Position numbers and translations under genes: made by a program
Part shown: piece by piece, positions 49,145-58,611 of the stretch
Position numbering within the stretch: the first letter of the stretch is position 1
Layout of the letters: every line of letters starts with the position of its first letter
The notes under the pieces: generated by a model
Told to the model about the DNA's origin: nothing
What the model saw: only the letters and a program-made list of their open reading frames with translations
Database searches by the model: none
Assembly: GCA_034440455.1 (NCBI GenBank)
Contig: JAWXCB010000129.1
Coordinates: 4,992 to 68,991 of the forward strand
Reading direction: 5' to 3'
Length of the DNA: 64,000 nucleotides
From: JAWXCB01 sp034440455
Lineage (GTDB): Bacteria; Bacteroidota; Bacteroidia; Chitinophagales; CAIOSU01

Positions 49145-50416
49145 TTGAGCAGCATTATGAAAACTATTTTATCTATCATCATCACCGCGCTTCTCTGCTC
49201 AATGCAGGCGCGCGCTGCCTACATCCTTATCCCGATGGATATGGAGCAGAAAGACCATCTGAAAGCTTATGGCGTGGCGTATTGGGTGCTGCGGCAGGGC
49301 ATGGAGGTTGACTGGATGCTGAATTATCGCGGGGGCAGTTTTGCGTTTAAGCAATTAGAGCCGCTGGAAAAGGAATGTTCGATTCGCGGGGTGTCGTATG
49401 AGATAGTGCCTGACGGGCAATACCTGAAAATCGTGAACGACATTTCGAATCCCGAAGTGAACATGGATGTGGTGAAAATGGAAAAAGCGCCAAAGGTGGC
49501 GGTGTATGCTCCGCCCATGAACATGCCGTGGGACGATGCAGTAACGCTGGTTTTAACGTATGCCGAAATTCCTTATGACATTATTTATGACGAGGAAGTG
49601 ATGTCAGGTCTCCTGCCAACGTATGACTGGCTGCACCTGCACCATGAAGATTTCACGGGGCAGTATGGAAAATTTTACGGACAATACCGCAACCAGGCGT
49701 GGTATCAGGAGCAGGTGCGCGCCTCGGAAGCCGATGCGCAGCGGCTGGGCTTCGCCAAGGTGTCGCAACTGAAACTTGCAGTGGCGCAAAAGATTCGCGA
49801 CTACGTGGTGGGCGGTGGCTTCCTGTTTGCCATGTGCTCGGCAACGGATTCTTATGACATCGCGCTGGCAGCCGAAAACACGGACATCTGCGATATCATG
49901 TTTGATGGCGATGCACCCGACCCGCAGGCGCAGCAGAAGCTGGATTTCTCGCAGACGTTTGCGTTTCAAAATTTTAAGCTCGAAACAAACCCGTATCAAT
50001 ATGAGTTTGCAAACATTGATGTGCCTGTGCCGAGATCGGTGCCACCAAGCGTTGACTACTTCACGCTGTTTGAGTTCTCTGCCAAGTGGGACCCTATCCC
50101 CACGATGCTCACGCAATGCCACACGCGCACGGTGAAGGGCTTCATGGGGCAGACAACGGCATTCAGAACTGAGAACATCAAATCGGATGTGCTGATTTTG
50201 GGTGAAAACAAATCGGCATCGGAAGCGCGCTACATCCACGGCACACACGGCTATGGCACTTGGACATTTTATGGCGGACACGACCCGGAAGATTATCAGC
50301 ATTTCGTAGGCGACCCGCAAACTGATTTGAGCCTGCATCCCAACTCCCCGGGTTATCGTTTGATATTGAATAACATCCTGTTTCCCGCAGCGAAAAAGAA
50401 GCCGCAGAAGACATAG
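49145..50416 (+). CDS. Conserved secreted protein (often labelled asparagine synthetase B)
   Basis: 423 residues with a signal peptide (about 1-24). AAYILIPMDMEQKDHLKAYG then VAYWVLRQGMEVDWMLNYRG begins the mature protein; YVVGGGFLFAMCSATDSYDI and the C-terminal GTHGYGTWTFYGGHDPEDYQ are strongly patterned, as in a class I glutamine-amidotransferase-like fold. Homologues in the phylum carry the name asparagine synthetase B, but I see no ATP-pyrophosphatase or N-terminal Cys glutaminase domain, so the name is probably wrong. Function unknown. Confidence 0.7.
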   Translation: MSSIMKTILSIIITALLCSMQARAAYILIPMDMEQKDHLKAYGVAYWVLRQGMEVDWMLNYRGGSFAFKQLEPLEKECSIRGVSYEIVPDGQYLKIVNDISNPEVNMDVVKMEKAPKVAVYAPPMNMPWDDAVTLVLTYAEIPYDIIYDEEVMSGLLPTYDWLHLHHEDFTGQYGKFYGQYRNQAWYQEQVRASEADAQRLGFAKVSQLKLAVAQKIRDYVVGGGFLFAMCSATDSYDIALAAENTDICDIMFDGDAPDPQAQQKLDFSQTFAFQNFKLETNPYQYEFANIDVPVPRSVPPSVDYFTLFEFSAKWDPIPTMLTQCHTRTVKGFMGQTTAFRTENIKSDVLILGENKSASEARYIHGTHGYGTWTFYGGHDPEDYQHFVGDPQTDLSLHPNSPGYRLILNNILFPAAKKKPQKT

Positions 50417-50423
50417 GGAGAAC

Positions 50424-50507
50424 GTGTCATGCCGGACTTGTTCCGGCATCCCCTTGAGGATTGCGTCATTCTGAGCTGAGGCTCTGCGAAGCGAAGAATC
50501 TCACACT
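50424..50507. repeat. Two dispersed repeats side by side
   Basis: TGTCATGCCGGACTTGTTCC family copy (50424-50453) followed by a GTCATTCTGAGC...GCGAAGAATCTCACAC copy (50464-50507). They occupy the gap between convergent genes. Confidence 0.75.
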
Positions 50508-50582
50508 TGATTATTCGGAAAAATCATGAAGCAGGAGATGCTTCGTCCCGCTCAAAGCAGCGGGGACTCAGCATGACGGCAG

Positions 50583-52451
50583 CTAATCAAGAAACATCCA
50601 ACTCACTCCAAACCTGAACGTCCTGTCCCACGCGGGATATTTGTAAGCGTTGAAGTAGCCTTTGTCTTTGAACATGCCTTGATTCAGATGCTGCATCTTC
50701 ATAAAAAGGCGCACTGTTTTTATTTTAAAGAGGAGATAGAAATCAAGAGCGGGATAGAAAGAAAGCGTTTCTTCATCCTGTAAATAAAACTGTTCCGTGA
50801 GCGGGAAATAGCCGGGCGCCTTGTAATTGGTGTTATAGCGGATGTCAACACCCACGCGCGTCAGCAACTTTCCTTTGAACACGCCCCGCTCATAGAAGAA
50901 GGAATGCACACCCCAATAAACGGGATAGCGCAAAAAGTTTTTATCGGAAACAAATTGCACGCGCAGCACATTGTCAAACCCGAAGTAGTTGATGCGAAAC
51001 AGTTTGTGCAATTCAAACACCCACGTGTGCAACGAGCCGCTGTGTTGAGCAGGCAGGCGGCTGGCATCCCAAAAGGCGAGCTGCTTGATTTGATTGAAGC
51101 GCACGGCTGCCTGTATGTTGTATTTGGGCAAGCGATAACTTAATTCGGCAGTGAGTGTTGATTGCTTGTCGAAAGTATTTCCCCATGAAATATTTCCGAA
51201 TGCAAAGCGGTTGAAAAGCAACGCTGGTTCGATGCGCGAGTAGGATGCGTTGAGTTGAATCGCACCGGCTTTGTCAAAGTCATATCCAATGGAAGCAGAT
51301 GATTTGAAATCATTTTTATTGTAGTCAAGAAAACTATAAGTGGCGCTGATACCGTAGGAAAACATTCTCTCCGTGTTGCTTGAAAGCGAAAGGGCGGCAT
51401 CTGCATATTGAAAATACTTTTCGGTAAAGCTGTCTTGCTGAACGATGTTATAGGAATAAGAAGATGAAGCGTCAATGATTAAACCTCTTCTGAAGAATTT
51501 CCTAAAGCCTGCTTTCGTTCCGATGAAAACTTTTTGCGCCTGGCTGCTGTAATCGGTAACTGTTGTATCATCTTCATTAAACAAACCATAGTAAGCGGAG
51601 TCGGGAGAAGTATCGGCATAGTCGTATTGTTCGCGCCCCACATCCGCTTCGTGGTAGAGTTCCCATGTTTTGCTGCGCGTGCTGTCTTGATTATTCAGTG
51701 AATGATAAACGTGAAATGTAATCTCCCTTTGTTTGTTCTCCGCATTCTCCAACTCTATGTTCACCAACTCTTTACTGACAAAAGAAGTATCCTCAAAAAT
51801 ATTCGTCTCTTTCACGCCTCCGTTTTCATCTGCGCGAATGTTGTTCAGGATAAAAATAGTTTTCAGCAGATACCGCTTCTTTGAATCAAACGTACTGCTG
51901 AAAGCAAGGTCGTTGTGGCGTGTTCGCTGGCGCGTGTATAAACCCGTAGTGGCGTAGCGCATGTAATGAAAACCGAAGTTGAATTTCTTGCCGATGTTCT
52001 GGCTGTGTACCACATTCACGGTTTGTTCTTTTTTTAAACCAATCAAAAAGTCCAGCCGGGAAAATGGACGCTTATTGTTGTAAAAGGGAACATTCTGTTT
52101 TGTGAAGCGGAATAAATCAAACTGGCGATAACCCATTTCAAATCCCATCTGCGGTTGCTCGCAGCACACCATCCTGAAACTTGCGCTGCCCAATGCTCCG
52201 GTGTTGCGGAATAAAAAATCGTGGCGGTCAACAGGGTCATAGTAATGCACGTCAGCCAACCCAGTATCAAGCGGATTATCTTTTGTTGATTCTTGTATTC
52301 CTAAAGAATATGCAATTGATTGCGAGATAGGTTTAGGGGCTGGCAACGAATCTGTTTCCTGACAAAAAGCAGATTGAGGAAGGAAGCAAGTAAAGAGGAT
52401 AACGACAAATGAAAATAAAAGCAAAGCAGCATTTTTAAATTCAAACAACAC
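50583..52451 (-). CDS. Putative outer-membrane porin (Porin_10-like)
   Basis: 622 residues with a signal peptide (about 1-30, ending SAFCQ). Alternating aromatic beta-strands run through the whole protein (FGFHYMRYATTGLYTRQRTR, YLLFKIKTVRLFMKMQHLNQ), and it ends in an aromatic-rich strand (FRFGVSWMFLD). HYYDPVDRHDFLFRNTGALG near the start is typical of the Bacteroidota putative porin family. Transported solute unknown. Confidence 0.86.
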   Translation of the reverse strand: MLFEFKNAALLLFSFVVILFTCFLPQSAFCQETDSLPAPKPISQSIAYSLGIQESTKDNPLDTGLADVHYYDPVDRHDFLFRNTGALGSASFRMVCCEQPQMGFEMGYRQFDLFRFTKQNVPFYNNKRPFSRLDFLIGLKKEQTVNVVHSQNIGKKFNFGFHYMRYATTGLYTRQRTRHNDLAFSSTFDSKKRYLLKTIFILNNIRADENGGVKETNIFEDTSFVSKELVNIELENAENKQREITFHVYHSLNNQDSTRSKTWELYHEADVGREQYDYADTSPDSAYYGLFNEDDTTVTDYSSQAQKVFIGTKAGFRKFFRRGLIIDASSSYSYNIVQQDSFTEKYFQYADAALSLSSNTERMFSYGISATYSFLDYNKNDFKSSASIGYDFDKAGAIQLNASYSRIEPALLFNRFAFGNISWGNTFDKQSTLTAELSYRLPKYNIQAAVRFNQIKQLAFWDASRLPAQHSGSLHTWVFELHKLFRINYFGFDNVLRVQFVSDKNFLRYPVYWGVHSFFYERGVFKGKLLTRVGVDIRYNTNYKAPGYFPLTEQFYLQDEETLSFYPALDFYLLFKIKTVRLFMKMQHLNQGMFKDKGYFNAYKYPAWDRTFRFGVSWMFLD

Positions 52452-52483
52452 TATTAATCACTGACGACTAACGACTGAAAACT

Positions 52484-53308
52484 TCAAAGACTTGCTATCA
52501 ATTCTTTGAAAATCGTTGTCATCTTAGGCTCGGTGGCATTGGCAACGCGAATCACATCTTCGAGCGATGTTTCCTGAATCGCATTCAAGGGATAACCCAC
52601 ATCCGTTATTACCGACATCGCAAACACGCGCATATTTCCGTGACGCGCTACAATCACTTCCGGCACGGTGGACATGCCCACTGCATCTGCGCCTATCGCG
52701 TGCAGGTAATTATATTCCGCAGGCGTTTCTAAACAAGGACCCGAAACCGCAGCATACACGCCCGCATGACAACTGATGTTGTGCTTCTTCGCAATCACCA
52801 GCGCTTTTTCAATCAGTTTCTTGTCATAAGTATGCAGCATGTCGGGAAAACGCGGACCCAGCACATCATAATTTTTCCCGCGCAATGGATGGTCGGGCAA
52901 CAGGTTGATGTGGTCGCGCAACACCATCAAATCACCTGTTTTGATTTTCTCGCTCGTGCCGCCTGCCGCATTGGAGATAAAAAGCGTTTCAATGCCCAAC
53001 GCCTTCATCACGCGCACAGGAAAGGTGGCTGCTTTCAAACTATAGCCTTCATAATAATGAAAGCGCCCTTGCATCACCATGATTTTCTTTCCGCCCAGTT
53101 CACCAAAAATCAATTTCCCCTGATGGCTCTCTACCGTTGATATGGGAAAATTGGGAATATCTTCATAGCGGAGTTCATACTCTTTTTTGATTTCGCCTGC
53201 AAGGTTTCCCAAGCCGGTTCCCAAAATGATTCCGTATTGCGGAGTGAATTTTGTTTCCGAAAAGATGTAAGCGCGTGTCTGTTCGATTTTTTCTAAGAAG
53301 TCGGTCAT
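52484..53308 (-). CDS. punA: Purine nucleoside phosphorylase
   Basis: 274 residues. It cleaves (deoxy)inosine and guanosine with phosphate. YGIILGTGLGNLAGEIKKEY (phosphate loop), VESHQGKLIFGELGGKKIMV, VMQGRFHYYEGYSLKAATFP and SNAAGGTSEKIKTGDLMVLR are the trimeric PNP I signatures. It is 18 bp downstream of lpxK. Confidence 0.95.
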   Translation of the reverse strand: MTDFLEKIEQTRAYIFSETKFTPQYGIILGTGLGNLAGEIKKEYELRYEDIPNFPISTVESHQGKLIFGELGGKKIMVMQGRFHYYEGYSLKAATFPVRVMKALGIETLFISNAAGGTSEKIKTGDLMVLRDHINLLPDHPLRGKNYDVLGPRFPDMLHTYDKKLIEKALVIAKKHNISCHAGVYAAVSGPCLETPAEYNYLHAIGADAVGMSTVPEVIVARHGNMRVFAMSVITDVGYPLNAIQETSLEDVIRVANATEPKMTTIFKELIASL

Positions 53309-53326
53309 GTATTTCTATGGTTTGTA

Positions 53327-54439
53327 TTAGGTGTCATTTTGAACTTCTGCAACGTCTGCCTGTTCATTGCGAAAGCTTTTCAATTTTGTGAGCCATCCCG
53401 TAACTTCCTCATCAAACAATTGCTTGTCCTCTTCAAAAAACTCAACGATTACGGGCTGCACAAAAATGGGGAGTTTTTTCTCAAATATCCAGTTGCTGTA
53501 AGAAAGGAGCCGCACTGCGTCTTTTTCCGTTGTCATCAAGAGCTTTTGTTGTGTTTCAATATTGCCAAAAGCCTCAATCATCTTCTCCACGTCAACGCGG
53601 GTGAAGTGGTGATGGTCGCTGAAGTCGAGCGAATAAAGGTTCTTCACCTGCGGACGCAAATAGTCTTTCAGATTTTCATTGTAAGCAATCCCTGAAACAA
53701 GCAGCACGTCATAACTCTTATCAAATTGAAGTCGAACATTTGCATCCGTGAACAAGTAGGGTTGTCCGTATTGCAAAAAAGAAAAAAACACCAACTGATT
53801 TTTTGCAGGTGCAATCTCATTGCGGATGCTTTCCCTTTCTTCCTTGCTTAATGTTGGCGGGCATTTGGTAACTACAATAAAGTTTGCCCGTTCGGCACCG
53901 TTTTTAAATTCTCGCAGCGAGCCGGCAGGCAATAAATAATCACGCGTGAAAAGGTTGTCGTAACTCGAAAGCACAATGTTCAATCCCGCCCGCACCGCGC
54001 GATGCTGAAAGCCATCATCAAGCAACACTACATCCGTTTGTGGAAATGCAGAAAGAAGTTGTGGCACACCCAACGCACGTTCTTCACACACCGCCACCGC
54101 TACATGCTGATATTTTTTCTTGAGCATCGTGGCTTCATCGCCCGCAGCATCCGCAGATGTATTTATTTCTACTTGCAAATAGCCACTTGAATTTCTCAAA
54201 TAACCGCGACTAAGCGTGGCGATTTTAAATTGCTGCGAAAGCAATCGAATCAAATATTCAACATGAGGCGTTTTCCCTGTACCTCCAACTGAAAGATTGC
54301 CGACACAAATTGTAGGAAAATCAAATTCCACCGTTTTGAACTTGCCTGAATCATAAAGCCAATTGCGGACGAAAATCATTGAGCCGTATAGCAGCGAAAA
54401 TGGAAACAACAAAATGCGAAGAAAAGGGTTGGCAGGCAT
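53327..54439 (-). CDS. lpxK: Tetraacyldisaccharide 4'-kinase LpxK
   Basis: 370 residues. It phosphorylates lipid A disaccharide at the 4' position. A membrane-proximal hydrophobic N-terminus is followed by the Walker A VCVGNLSVGGTGKTPHVEYL (about 45-64) and Walker B-like VVLLDDGFQHRAV. It indicates a lipid A-based outer membrane, consistent with lptC nearby. Confidence 0.95.
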   Translation of the reverse strand: MPANPFLRILLFPFSLLYGSMIFVRNWLYDSGKFKTVEFDFPTICVGNLSVGGTGKTPHVEYLIRLLSQQFKIATLSRGYLRNSSGYLQVEINTSADAAGDEATMLKKKYQHVAVAVCEERALGVPQLLSAFPQTDVVLLDDGFQHRAVRAGLNIVLSSYDNLFTRDYLLPAGSLREFKNGAERANFIVVTKCPPTLSKEERESIRNEIAPAKNQLVFFSFLQYGQPYLFTDANVRLQFDKSYDVLLVSGIAYNENLKDYLRPQVKNLYSLDFSDHHHFTRVDVEKMIEAFGNIETQQKLLMTTEKDAVRLLSYSNWIFEKKLPIFVQPVIVEFFEEDKQLFDEEVTGWLTKLKSFRNEQADVAEVQNDT

Positions 54440-54452
54440 GGGTCGATAACTG

Positions 54453-54761
54453 TTATTTGCGCGGTCGAATGATTTTACGGGTAAGTTTCCGTTTTATGTG
54501 ATGGAGTGCAAGCACATGAATTTCATTTTCGCTGACTACACGGTAAATAATTCTGTAATTGCCCTGAACTAACTGCCGGATACTTTTGATGTTGAATTCC
54601 GGAACTACTCTTCCAATTGCAGGATGCTGCGCTAAAATATCGGGTGCTGAAAAAAGTTTTGCAGCAGTAATTTCGGCAGAACGAACTGAGTCTTTTGAAA
54701 TGTACTCTGCGATTTCAGACAGATTTTTCAGCGCTTGATCCGTCCATTTCACTTCAACCAT
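54453..54761 (-). CDS. RelE/ParE family toxin
   Basis: 102 residues. VEVKWTDQALKNLSEIAEYI and LVQGNYRIIYRVVSENEIHV are typical of the ParE/RelE fold. It is either an mRNA interferase or a gyrase poison. It overlaps the upstream antitoxin-like gene by 13 bases. Confidence 0.9.
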   Translation of the reverse strand: MVEVKWTDQALKNLSEIAEYISKDSVRSAEITAAKLFSAPDILAQHPAIGRVVPEFNIKSIRQLVQGNYRIIYRVVSENEIHVLALHHIKRKLTRKIIRPRK

Positions 54762-54931
54762 TTGCCGAGCTTTTTCTTTGCCTGCTCTTTTGTGTGTACT
54801 TTGCCTGCATGAGATTGAGCAAGTCCTTCCTCTACTTTTTGAGTGAAAAGAAGATGGTCAATCAGGTCATCAATAGTGAAGTTTTCGGGAAGTTTTCTCA
54901 GAGAATCCCTGACTTTTTGTTTTGTCAACAT
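54749..54931 (-). CDS. Antitoxin of the RelE/ParE module
   Basis: 60 residues, small and charged; LPENFTIDDLIDHLLFTQKV and a C-terminal AKKKLGKWLK fit antitoxins that pair with ParE/RelE toxins. It precedes and overlaps the toxin gene, and a perfect -7 box lies upstream. Confidence 0.82.
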   Translation of the reverse strand: MLTKQKVRDSLRKLPENFTIDDLIDHLLFTQKVEEGLAQSHAGKVHTKEQAKKKLGKWLK

Positions 54932-54963
54932 GATGTGTTATTTAGAACCTGAACTTGATCTAA

Positions 54964-54971
54964 CAAAGATA
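54964..54971 (-). promoter_or_regulatory. -7 box of the RelE/ParE module
   Basis: Minus-strand TATCTTTG, an exact TAnnTTTG match about 33 bp before the antitoxin ATG. The -33 element is weak (TTTA about 20 bp upstream). Confidence 0.45.
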
Positions 54972-55038
54972 CCGTGAAAGAATTTCTTCATTAAAAATTG
55001 GATATTTGAATGACTCAAATCCAGACACAAGATAAAAA

Positions 55039-56133
55039 ATGAAACTCAACGCCCTCACCTCCTACCTTGAATCCTTCGCCCCCCCAGCCTATCAAGAAAG
55101 CTATGACAACGCGGGGTTGATTGTAGGGAACCCTAATTCTGAAATCAAGAAAGCGCTGCTCTGCATTGATTCAACGGAAGAGGTGGTAAAGGAAGCGATT
55201 CGGAAGAAATGCAACTTGATTATCGCGCATCATCCTATTGTTTTCAAAGGATTGAAAAAATTCACCGGCAGGAATTATGTTGAACGCGCAGTGATGCTTG
55301 CCATTAAGCAGGACATCGCTATCTACTGCATGCACACTAACCTCGATAACGTGTATATGGGAGTGAATAAGAAGATTTGTGAAAAACTGGGATTAGTCAA
55401 CACGCAGATTCTTTCCCCGAAAAAAGAAATTCTTAAAAAGCTCATTACTTTTTGTCCGCTGAAAGATGCCGGAAAGGTGCGCGATGCGTTGTTTGGCGCA
55501 GGCGCTGGTGTAATTGGCGATTACAGCGAGGCAAGCTACAACACCGAAGGGTTAGGCACTTTTAAGGGAAACGAATCCACCAATCCGCATGTGGGTGAAA
55601 AAGGCAAACGTCACCACGAGCTGGAAATCAGGATAGAAACCATCTTTCCCGGCTACATTGAACAGGGTTTATTAAAAGCTTTACTCAAAGCGCATCCTTA
55701 TGAGGAAGTGGCTTATGATATTATCGCTTTAGAGAATTCCCATCTGCGTGTTGGCTCAGGCATGGTGGGGGAATTGAAGAAGCCTGCCGATGAAGCGGCT
55801 TTCCTGAAATTGCTGAAAAAAACCTTCAAAACCGGATGTGTGCGCCACACGCCCCTCACGGGAAGGAAAATCAGCAAAGTGGCTGTTTGTGGCGGTTCCG
55901 GCAGTTTTCTTTTGCAGGATGCAATCCGCTCCAAAGCCGATATTTTCATTACGGGCGACTTCAAATACCACGATTTTTTCGATGCGGAGGGCAAAATCCT
56001 GATAGCCGATATCGGGCATTTCGAGAGTGAACAGTTCACCACAGAGATTTTCTATGAGGTTTTAAGCGAAAAGTTTAATAATTTCGCCCTTCTTTTTTCA
56101 GATACCAACACGAACCCCGTAAACTACTTATAA
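55039..56133 (+). CDS. Nif3-like dinuclear metal centre protein
   Basis: 364 residues. AYQESYDNAGLIVGNPNSEI, IIAHHPIVFKGLKKFTGRNY and the C-terminal ITGDFKYHDFFDAEGKILIA followed by DIGHFESEQF hold the His/Asp/Glu metal ligands. A central PII-like insertion (about 125-235) separates the two halves, as in longer family members. Proposed as a GTP cyclohydrolase-like or metal-dependent hydrolase; the function is uncertain. It is 2 bp upstream of the next gene. Confidence 0.92.
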   Translation: MKLNALTSYLESFAPPAYQESYDNAGLIVGNPNSEIKKALLCIDSTEEVVKEAIRKKCNLIIAHHPIVFKGLKKFTGRNYVERAVMLAIKQDIAIYCMHTNLDNVYMGVNKKICEKLGLVNTQILSPKKEILKKLITFCPLKDAGKVRDALFGAGAGVIGDYSEASYNTEGLGTFKGNESTNPHVGEKGKRHHELEIRIETIFPGYIEQGLLKALLKAHPYEEVAYDIIALENSHLRVGSGMVGELKKPADEAAFLKLLKKTFKTGCVRHTPLTGRKISKVAVCGGSGSFLLQDAIRSKADIFITGDFKYHDFFDAEGKILIADIGHFESEQFTTEIFYEVLSEKFNNFALLFSDTNTNPVNYL

Positions 56134-56135
56134 CG

Positions 56136-56906
56136 ATGGCACCAGCAACAGAAAAGGAATTGACCGTTGAGGAAAAACTCAAAGCGCTTTTTCGTCTCCA
56201 GACAATTGATTCGGAAATGGATCAAATCCAACGCCTCAAAGGTGAACTTCCAATGGAAGTGAGCGACCTCGAAGACGAAATCACCGGATTGGAAACCCGC
56301 ACGCATAAGATTGAAGACGAGCAGACGCATATTGAAGATGAGATTGCGAAGAAAAAGAACGGCATCAAGGAATCGGAAGCGCTCATCAAGAAATATGAGA
56401 AGCAGCAGAACAACGTAAAGAACAACAGGGAATTTGATGCGCTGAGCAAGGAAATTGAATTGCAGAAATTAGAAATCCAACTTTCAGAAAAGAAAATCAA
56501 CGATTTGGGCGATGCGCTGAAAGTGCAGAAGGATTTCATGAAGGATGCAAAGGACCATATCAAAGGCAAGAAGAAGGACCTCGAAAACAAGAAATCAGAA
56601 CTCGAAAAAATTATTGAGGAGACCGATAAGGACGAAGAGAAGCACCGCAAGCAGTCGGATAAGGCACAGAAGGAAATCAAGGGATTTGACGAGCGTTTGC
56701 TGACAGCTTACAGCCGCATCCGCAAGAACTACAAGAATGGATTGGCAGTGGTGAAAATCATGCGCAATTCATGCGGTGGCTGCTTCAACGTGATTCCCCC
56801 GCAGCGTCAATCGGAAATCAACCAGCGCAAGAAAATCATCGTGTGCGAACATTGTGGTCGTGTGCTGGTGGATATGGAGATTGATAATGAAGCGGTGAAG
56901 AAATAA
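56136..56906 (+). CDS. Coiled-coil zinc ribbon protein (C4-type, CT398-like)
   Basis: 256 residues. A long helical hairpin (about 8-200, heptads rich in Lys/Glu) is followed by a C4 zinc ribbon: CGGC in RNSCGGCFNVIPP and CEHC in IIVCEHCGRVLVD. Gene order Nif3-zinc ribbon is conserved in many bacteria. The family resembles CT398, implicated in secretion or transcription; role unsettled. Confidence 0.9.
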   Translation: MAPATEKELTVEEKLKALFRLQTIDSEMDQIQRLKGELPMEVSDLEDEITGLETRTHKIEDEQTHIEDEIAKKKNGIKESEALIKKYEKQQNNVKNNREFDALSKEIELQKLEIQLSEKKINDLGDALKVQKDFMKDAKDHIKGKKKDLENKKSELEKIIEETDKDEEKHRKQSDKAQKEIKGFDERLLTAYSRIRKNYKNGLAVVKIMRNSCGGCFNVIPPQRQSEINQRKKIIVCEHCGRVLVDMEIDNEAVKK

Positions 56907-56910
56907 GAAA

Positions 56911-56945
56911 GTCCACTGTCCATAGACGACAGTCCACAGCACAGT
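56911..56945 (+). repeat. Heptanucleotide array, GTCCACN units
   Basis: GTCCACT, GTCCATA, GACGACA, GTCCACA, GCACAGT: five 7-bp units beginning four bases after the zinc-ribbon gene stop. Confidence 0.65.
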
Positions 56946-57016
56946 TGGTTTAGCGCTCTGCTTCGAGCGATGACGTTCCTCCCAGTACTCGGGGGAAAAA
57001 CAAAGGGTAACTTAAA

Positions 57017-58501
57017 TTGTACCGCATCATTTACATTTTTGCTTTCATTTTTTTCTCAAGTGTGCTGGACGCGAATGGCAATTATGACTTTAACAGCCGT
57101 TGTCAAAACGCTTACAACGAAATTTTCAGCCTGCGTATAGATGCTGGCAAACAACTGCTTGCCAAAGAAAAAACACAATATCCCGATAATCTTATTCCGC
57201 TTTTATTAGAGAGCTATATTGATTTGCTCAGCAGCATCACTACGGATAATGCTGCGTTGCTTTCGGAGTTGAAATCAAATAAAAATGTCCGGCTGAATAG
57301 TCTAAAAAAAGGCGACCAGAATTCTCCGTGGCATCGTTATGTGCAGGCTGAAGTTCAATTACATTATGCGCTCGCTGCTTTTCAACACCAGGAATATTGG
57401 TCGGGGCTGATGGACATGCGCAAAACATATTTTCTTTTGGAAGAAAATATCCGGCTCTATCCCGCTTTCAAACCGAATTACAAAAGCTACTCCACGATTC
57501 AAGCACTGCTGGGAGCGGTTCCCGAAAAATATGCGTGGGGATTACGCTTAGTAGGACTGGAAGGAAATCTTAATGCCGGAATGCTTGGGTTGGAAAAATT
57601 AATCACGAATAATTGGAGCGGTGCTGCCTTCCTGAAAGACGAGACGGTGCATATTTACATTCATTTGCTCTTTCATTTGGAAGGCGATAAAGAGAAAGCA
57701 TGGAAAGCATTGCATGAATCAAATTATCCGCTTGAAGAAAACCTGTTTTCCTATTCTACAGCTTTGAAAATTTCATTGTACAGTTATCACAATGATGACG
57801 CGTTGCAATTGTTGGAGAAAATTCCTGCGGGGAAAGAATATGCAGCCATTCCAATGTTAAGCTACTATGCTGGTTTGGCGCATCTCCATAAATTAGAATC
57901 AAAGGAAGCGATAATTAACTTTCAACAATTCCTCTCTCAAAAAGCGGGAAGCAATTTTGAAAAAAGCGCAAATCAAAAAATCGCATGGAGTTATTTGATA
58001 AATGGCGATGCTCAATCCTACAAACAATCTATGCGTATTGTGAGCGAAGATGGCATTGCTCAAAACGAAGCTGATAAGCAAGCCCAAAAAGAAGTAGAAG
58101 ATGCTTTGCCTCCGCATCCTGAAATTCTGAAAGCGCGATTACTTTTTGACGGTGGCTATTTTGAGCAATCGCTAAAAACCTTGGAAAACATTCATGCAGA
58201 AAGCCTTTCAAACAATATTTATTCGTTGGAACTTGTTTATCGCAAAGCCAGAGTGCTCCATGAAATGAACGACACCCTGCGTGCGATTGAAAGCTACATG
58301 GTGACCATGAGCAAAGGCAGAAACGAACCTTATTATTATGTCGCAAATTCTGCATTGAATCTTGCCCTGATTTATGAGTCGAAGGGAAACAAAGAGCTTG
58401 CGAAGAAATATTTCAATGATTGTCTTGCGCTCGACAATCATGAATATCGGGTTAGTTTAGCGCAGAAAGCAAAAGCAGGGTTGCAAAGGTTGGAACCATA
58501 A
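57017..58501 (+). CDS. Exported tetratricopeptide-repeat protein
   Basis: 494 residues from a TTG start chosen because it directly precedes a signal peptide (RIIYIFAFIFFSSVLDANG). Paired-helix repeats run through the protein, clearest at AIPMLSYYAGLAHLHKLESK, LELVYRKARVLHEMNDTLRA and YYVANSALNLALIYESKGNK. TPR proteins scaffold other proteins; no specific partner can be named. Confidence 0.82.
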   Translation: MYRIIYIFAFIFFSSVLDANGNYDFNSRCQNAYNEIFSLRIDAGKQLLAKEKTQYPDNLIPLLLESYIDLLSSITTDNAALLSELKSNKNVRLNSLKKGDQNSPWHRYVQAEVQLHYALAAFQHQEYWSGLMDMRKTYFLLEENIRLYPAFKPNYKSYSTIQALLGAVPEKYAWGLRLVGLEGNLNAGMLGLEKLITNNWSGAAFLKDETVHIYIHLLFHLEGDKEKAWKALHESNYPLEENLFSYSTALKISLYSYHNDDALQLLEKIPAGKEYAAIPMLSYYAGLAHLHKLESKEAIINFQQFLSQKAGSNFEKSANQKIAWSYLINGDAQSYKQSMRIVSEDGIAQNEADKQAQKEVEDALPPHPEILKARLLFDGGYFEQSLKTLENIHAESLSNNIYSLELVYRKARVLHEMNDTLRAIESYMVTMSKGRNEPYYYVANSALNLALIYESKGNKELAKKYFNDCLALDNHEYRVSLAQKAKAGLQRLEP

Positions 58502-58611
58502 CAGCAGCATTCTGGCAAATCACACAAGATGCACAGCGCGGATTGGGAAAACTCAATATAAACAGAGAGCATTTTGTTGTTTCTTCGTTGTTGGAATTAT
58601 CCATTGATTTA

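Noticed and set aside
56907..57016. Small RNA gene between the zinc-ribbon and TPR genes
   Set aside because: The structure is explained by a GTCCACN heptad array; I see no promoter or terminator specific to an RNA.
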